Assembly (NCBI GenBank): GCA_025362615.1
Contig: JANYFQ010000185.1
Location: 1 to 14,567 of the forward strand
Direction: 5' to 3'
DNA: 14,567 nucleotides
Origin: Hymenobacter sp.
GTDB lineage: Bacteria; Bacteroidota; Bacteroidia; Cytophagales; Hymenobacteraceae
Shown here: positions 11,925-14,567 of the stretch, in pieces
How the letters are laid out: each line of letters starts with the position of its first letter
How positions within the stretch are numbered: position 1 is the first letter of the stretch
Notes under the pieces: generated by a model
Told to the model about the DNA's origin: nothing
The model's database searches: none
What the model saw: the letters and a program-made list of their open reading frames with translations, nothing else
Program-made: the position numbers and the translations under genes

Positions 11925-14333
11925 TTATTGGATGCGGTACCGGGCACCGACGTAGGTCAGGCTACCAAAAACCGGACCCCAAACCATTGCCGCGTCAAAC
12001 GCCGGGCCGAAAGGGTTGGCGGCTCCGTCGATGGGGTTGGCTTGGCGGTAATTGGTTAGGTTTTCGACCCCGGCGTACACTTCCAGCCGCTTGAAAGCGC
12101 GGGTAAGCTGGGCGTTGAGGGTAGCGAAACGGGGCGTATAGTCCAACTCATAAGCTACGCCGGTGCCGTGCTGGTGGTCGGCATCAATGTGGGCCAGGGG
12201 TCGCGCCCCGAACCACTGCACCGTGGCATCGGCCCGCCATTTATCGAAAGCCGTGGCGTAGGCCAGGTTCAGAAAGGACCGGTGACGCGGGGTGAGGGGC
12301 TTGGGCAGCCGTTGGGTGTCGAAAGAGGTTTGCACGTCCAGGAACTTGTAGGATGCCTTGATTTGCAGGTTTTTGAGCGGCTCGATTTGCACTTCCGTTT
12401 GCAGGCTGCGGGCGAAGGAGCGACCACCAGACACCAGGTTGTCGAGCAGCAGGTATTGCGGCGCGGTGTACATATCAGCCACGAGCTGGTTGCCAAATTC
12501 GGTGTGGTAATAATCGGCCACGAAAGTTGCCTGGCGTTGGCCGAAGCGGAAGTATTGGGTGAAGCTGCCGCCCACGTTCCAGCTTTTTTCGGGAAGCAGG
12601 CCGGGCGCGATGTTGAAGTCGCGGGCGCTCACGACTATGGCGGCGTTGTCGGCAATGGGGTTGGGGGTGCGAAAGCCGCTGCCGGCCGAAAGCCGAAAAA
12701 TTGAGCTTTCGGTGGCGTCCAACTTTAAGTTGAAGCGTGGTGTGACCTGCCAACCGTAGAGGTTGTGGCGGTCGGCTCGTAGGCCGAAGACAACGGTCAG
12801 ATTGCGCGAATTTTGGTAGCTGTATTCGGCGAAGGCACCCGGCACCAACTCGCGGCGGGCGGGGTGCTCGCGGGCGTAGGTTTCGGCGGGGCTTTCGGTG
12901 AGGTAAACGCGGCCGTCACCAAAAAACTCCTGAAAGTCGTCGTACAAAAAGCTGAGGCCCGTGCGGTAGGTGTGGGCGGTGTTATTCAACACGCTCTGAA
13001 ACAGCAGTGTGGCCTGGCCGGTGCGTTGGGTGCCGTCGTAGCGGCGGGCCGTGCGGAGGGGGTTGTGGTTGCGCTCGTAGCCGAATGAATACGTCGAATT
13101 GAAGTCGTGGCTGGTGCCCGTCATCAACAAACCGAGGCTCTGGAAAGGGCGCGTGGGCCAAGTGTAGGAGGTTTTGGCGTAGGCGGTGTAGCGCCGGGTG
13201 CCTTGCGTGGTGCCGTAGTTGCGGAGGTAAGCATCGGGCTCGTCTTCCCGAAAAGCCAACTGCCCACCCTGCCGGGTTTCGCGCAGGGCACCGAGGCCGA
13301 TTTCGCTCACCAAGCCCTTGTTGCCCTTGTACTTCCACTTGTTGAAGGCGTTGAGCTGGGTGGCCAGCGGCAGGTCGAGAAAGCCGTCGGCGTTGCGGTC
13401 GGTACGCTGGCCGAGGTGGTCGGTGTGGAGCAGCAGCGCCGTGCTCCACTTGGGCGAGAGTCGGGCCGAGGCGTTGAGGTTGAAGTCCGTCTTGCCCAGG
13501 TCGTTGGCGTAGGCGTTGAGTAGGAGTTGGTCGGTGTTTTCGGGTTCTTTGAGCTTCACATTTACCTGCCCCGACATGGCCTCGTAGCCGTTCACGACCG
13601 AGCCGGTGCCCTTGATGATTTCGATGCTTTCAATCCACGGTCCGGCCAGGTAGCCGAGGCGGTAGGGGGCGGCCAGCCCGCGCAGGGCGGGCTGGTTGTC
13701 GATGGTTAACAGGGAATACGCCCCGTCCAACCCCAGCAATTGGATTTGCTTGGCCCCGGATACGGCATCGGCGGTTGTGACCTCCACGGCGGCGTTGGTT
13801 TCGAAGCTTTCGGCCAGGTTGCAACAGGCCGATTTGGTGAGGTCGCGGCTCGAAATCACCTGGGTGTTGGTGGGCGTGAGGGCCGAGTAGGCGGGGGCGC
13901 GGGTGATGACGGTGACTTCGCCCAGCGCCGCACCAGGGCGCAACGCTGCCCGCAGGTACGGGCTGCCGGCGGCTGCCACCGCCAACGTATCGGGCGCGTA
14001 GCCCAGGGCCTGCGCCACTACGCGCGTGGCTGCCCGCGCCGGCCGGGCCAGCACGAAACGCCCCGTGCCGTCGCTCACCGCCGCCAGGGTGGGGGCGGGG
14101 GCTGCGGGGTCGTCGGGTAGCCAGCGCACTACTGCGCCGGGCAGGGGGTAGGCGGTTGCCGCGTCGCGGATTTCGCCGCGTACCACGGGTGCTTGTGCCC
14201 GGCCAGCGGTGACGCTGCTGACCAGTATTAGTGCAGGTAGTCCGCTGCTTACCAGCCACATTTTACCCAACGACCGCAGGGAAGCCCAAAATGGGCAAAA
14301 GCGAGTAAAGACACTGAGAATAAGGCGCGGCAT
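11925..14333 (-). CDS. TonB-dependent outer-membrane receptor with N-terminal regulatory-like domain
   Basis: This 802-residue protein is expected to import a ligand across the outer membrane using TonB energy. An N-terminal export signal ends near GRAQA (about residue 47). A carboxypeptidase-regulatory-like beta domain follows (around 48-121, VVRGEIRDAATAYPLPGAVV). The plug domain contains SACCNLAESFETNAAVEV, SGAKQIQLLGLDG and IEIIKGTGSVVNGYEAMSGQ. A long beta-barrel domain runs to the end (SLTYVGARYRIQ). ATG 14333 fits because TACATTTG lies just upstream; translation from 14390 would begin before that box, and an internal ATG at 14261 would give a signal peptide without positive charges. 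The HMA gene follows, which points to copper or another metal, possibly chelated, as ligand. The paired cysteines in the plug are notable. Confidence 0.9.
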   Translation of the reverse strand: MPRLILSVFTRFCPFWASLRSLGKMWLVSSGLPALILVSSVTAGRAQAPVVRGEIRDAATAYPLPGAVVRWLPDDPAAPAPTLAAVSDGTGRFVLARPARAATRVVAQALGYAPDTLAVAAAGSPYLRAALRPGAALGEVTVITRAPAYSALTPTNTQVISSRDLTKSACCNLAESFETNAAVEVTTADAVSGAKQIQLLGLDGAYSLLTIDNQPALRGLAAPYRLGYLAGPWIESIEIIKGTGSVVNGYEAMSGQVNVKLKEPENTDQLLLNAYANDLGKTDFNLNASARLSPKWSTALLLHTDHLGQRTDRNADGFLDLPLATQLNAFNKWKYKGNKGLVSEIGLGALRETRQGGQLAFREDEPDAYLRNYGTTQGTRRYTAYAKTSYTWPTRPFQSLGLLMTGTSHDFNSTYSFGYERNHNPLRTARRYDGTQRTGQATLLFQSVLNNTAHTYRTGLSFLYDDFQEFFGDGRVYLTESPAETYAREHPARRELVPGAFAEYSYQNSRNLTVVFGLRADRHNLYGWQVTPRFNLKLDATESSIFRLSAGSGFRTPNPIADNAAIVVSARDFNIAPGLLPEKSWNVGGSFTQYFRFGQRQATFVADYYHTEFGNQLVADMYTAPQYLLLDNLVSGGRSFARSLQTEVQIEPLKNLQIKASYKFLDVQTSFDTQRLPKPLTPRHRSFLNLAYATAFDKWRADATVQWFGARPLAHIDADHQHGTGVAYELDYTPRFATLNAQLTRAFKRLEVYAGVENLTNYRQANPIDGAANPFGPAFDAAMVWGPVFGSLTYVGARYRIQ

Positions 14334-14351
14334 GGTTGTCGGATAGGCCTT

Positions 14352-14359
14352 CAAATGTA
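14352..14359 (-). promoter_or_regulatory. Candidate -7 box of the TonB receptor gene
   Basis: Read on the - strand this is TACATTTG, an exact TAnnTTTG match and identical to the box before the ECF sigma gene. The chosen ATG lies 18 bases downstream. No well-spaced TTTG is seen upstream, where the sequence is AT-rich, so the promoter call is moderate. Confidence 0.5.
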
Positions 14360-14530
14360 ATGTGGCGATTTTTTGGTTGCAGTCGCACACAAAAAATAAA
14401 TAAAATATTTAATTAAAATTATGTATTTTTCTGAAAACTTCGGAAAACCCAGCGCTTTGCGAACCAAGCGGGATGCCCGTTGCCGGGGTGTGCAGTCAAA
14501 CCGCTCGTTGCAAGCCGTCGTTACATTAAC

Positions 14531-14567
14531 CTACGCCGCCCGGTGGTCGGCCAGTGCGGCCAAACGC
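14531..14567 (-). CDS. Possible C-terminal tail of a further - strand gene (partial)
   Basis: The - strand frame from the window edge reads RLAALADHRAA and then a stop at 14531-14533. The composition looks like a coding tail, but eleven residues cannot identify a family, and an open frame of this length is expected by chance. The 170 or so bases between this stop and the receptor promoter show nothing else recognisable. Confidence 0.25.
   Translation of the reverse strand, partial: RLAALADHRAA

Noticed and set aside
12168..12704. + strand open frame opposite the TonB receptor
   Set aside because: It is a shadow of the receptor barrel with Val/Gly-rich composition and no domain; several similar frames occur along 12.8-14.1 kb.
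1..14567. Prophage, insertion sequence or defence system
   Set aside because: No transposase, integrase, phage structural, nuclease or toxin-antitoxin gene is seen; all supported genes are metabolic, uptake or regulatory.

Overview
The window looks like chromosomal DNA of a GC-rich, pigmented member of the Bacteroidota, most likely Hymenobacter or a close relative. Three things point that way. Promoters match the Bacteroidota form (TTTG or TTG about 18-21 bases before TAnnTTTG) with no clear Shine-Dalgarno sites. The protein families are typical of the phylum: a TonB-dependent receptor with an N-terminal carboxypeptidase-regulatory-like domain, a short-tailed ComEC, and a MerR/ECF sigma/crtI/crtB carotenoid cluster. 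Coding regions are GC-rich while promoters and spacers are AT-rich. The genus is an inference.

Layout. 49-510: GNAT acetyltransferase. 523-739: long imperfect inverted repeat. 765-3050: ComEC/Rec2-type DNA-uptake channel. 3214-4020: crotonase-fold enoyl-CoA hydratase of the methylglutaconyl-CoA hydratase kind. 4024-4098: REPIN-like pair of GTAG-headed palindromes. 4109-11367: carotenoid region, all on the + strand: crtZ, a CarH/LitR-like cobalamin-binding MerR regulator, an ECF sigma factor, crtI, crtB, a small conserved helical-repeat protein, ispH and crtW. 11359-11535: element with 55-base inverted arms holding a bidirectional terminator. 11542-14333 on the - strand: a TonB-dependent receptor and a secreted heavy-metal-associated (HMA) protein, probably one operon for metal uptake. 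The last 37 bases may hold the C-terminal tail of another - strand gene.

How the genes fit together. IspH makes IPP and DMAPP, CrtB condenses GGPP to phytoene, CrtI desaturates it, and CrtZ and CrtW hydroxylate and ketolate beta-ionone rings. The likely product is a hydroxylated, ketolated carotenoid. GGPP synthase and lycopene cyclase are not in the window. The regulator keeps the W-x9-EH motif and the axial-ligand histidine of adenosylcobalamin photoreceptors. Next to it lies an ECF sigma gene with its own consensus promoter and a strong terminator, and then crtI, which has no recognisable housekeeping promoter but a perfect 19-base palindrome upstream. This suggests a light/B12-responsive cascade (regulator, then sigma factor, then crt genes), comparable in logic to LitR-LitS of Streptomyces.

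No tRNA, rRNA, CRISPR array, transposase or prophage gene was found. Non-coding repeats are unusually rich: five structurally different intergenic repeats occur in 14.6 kb.
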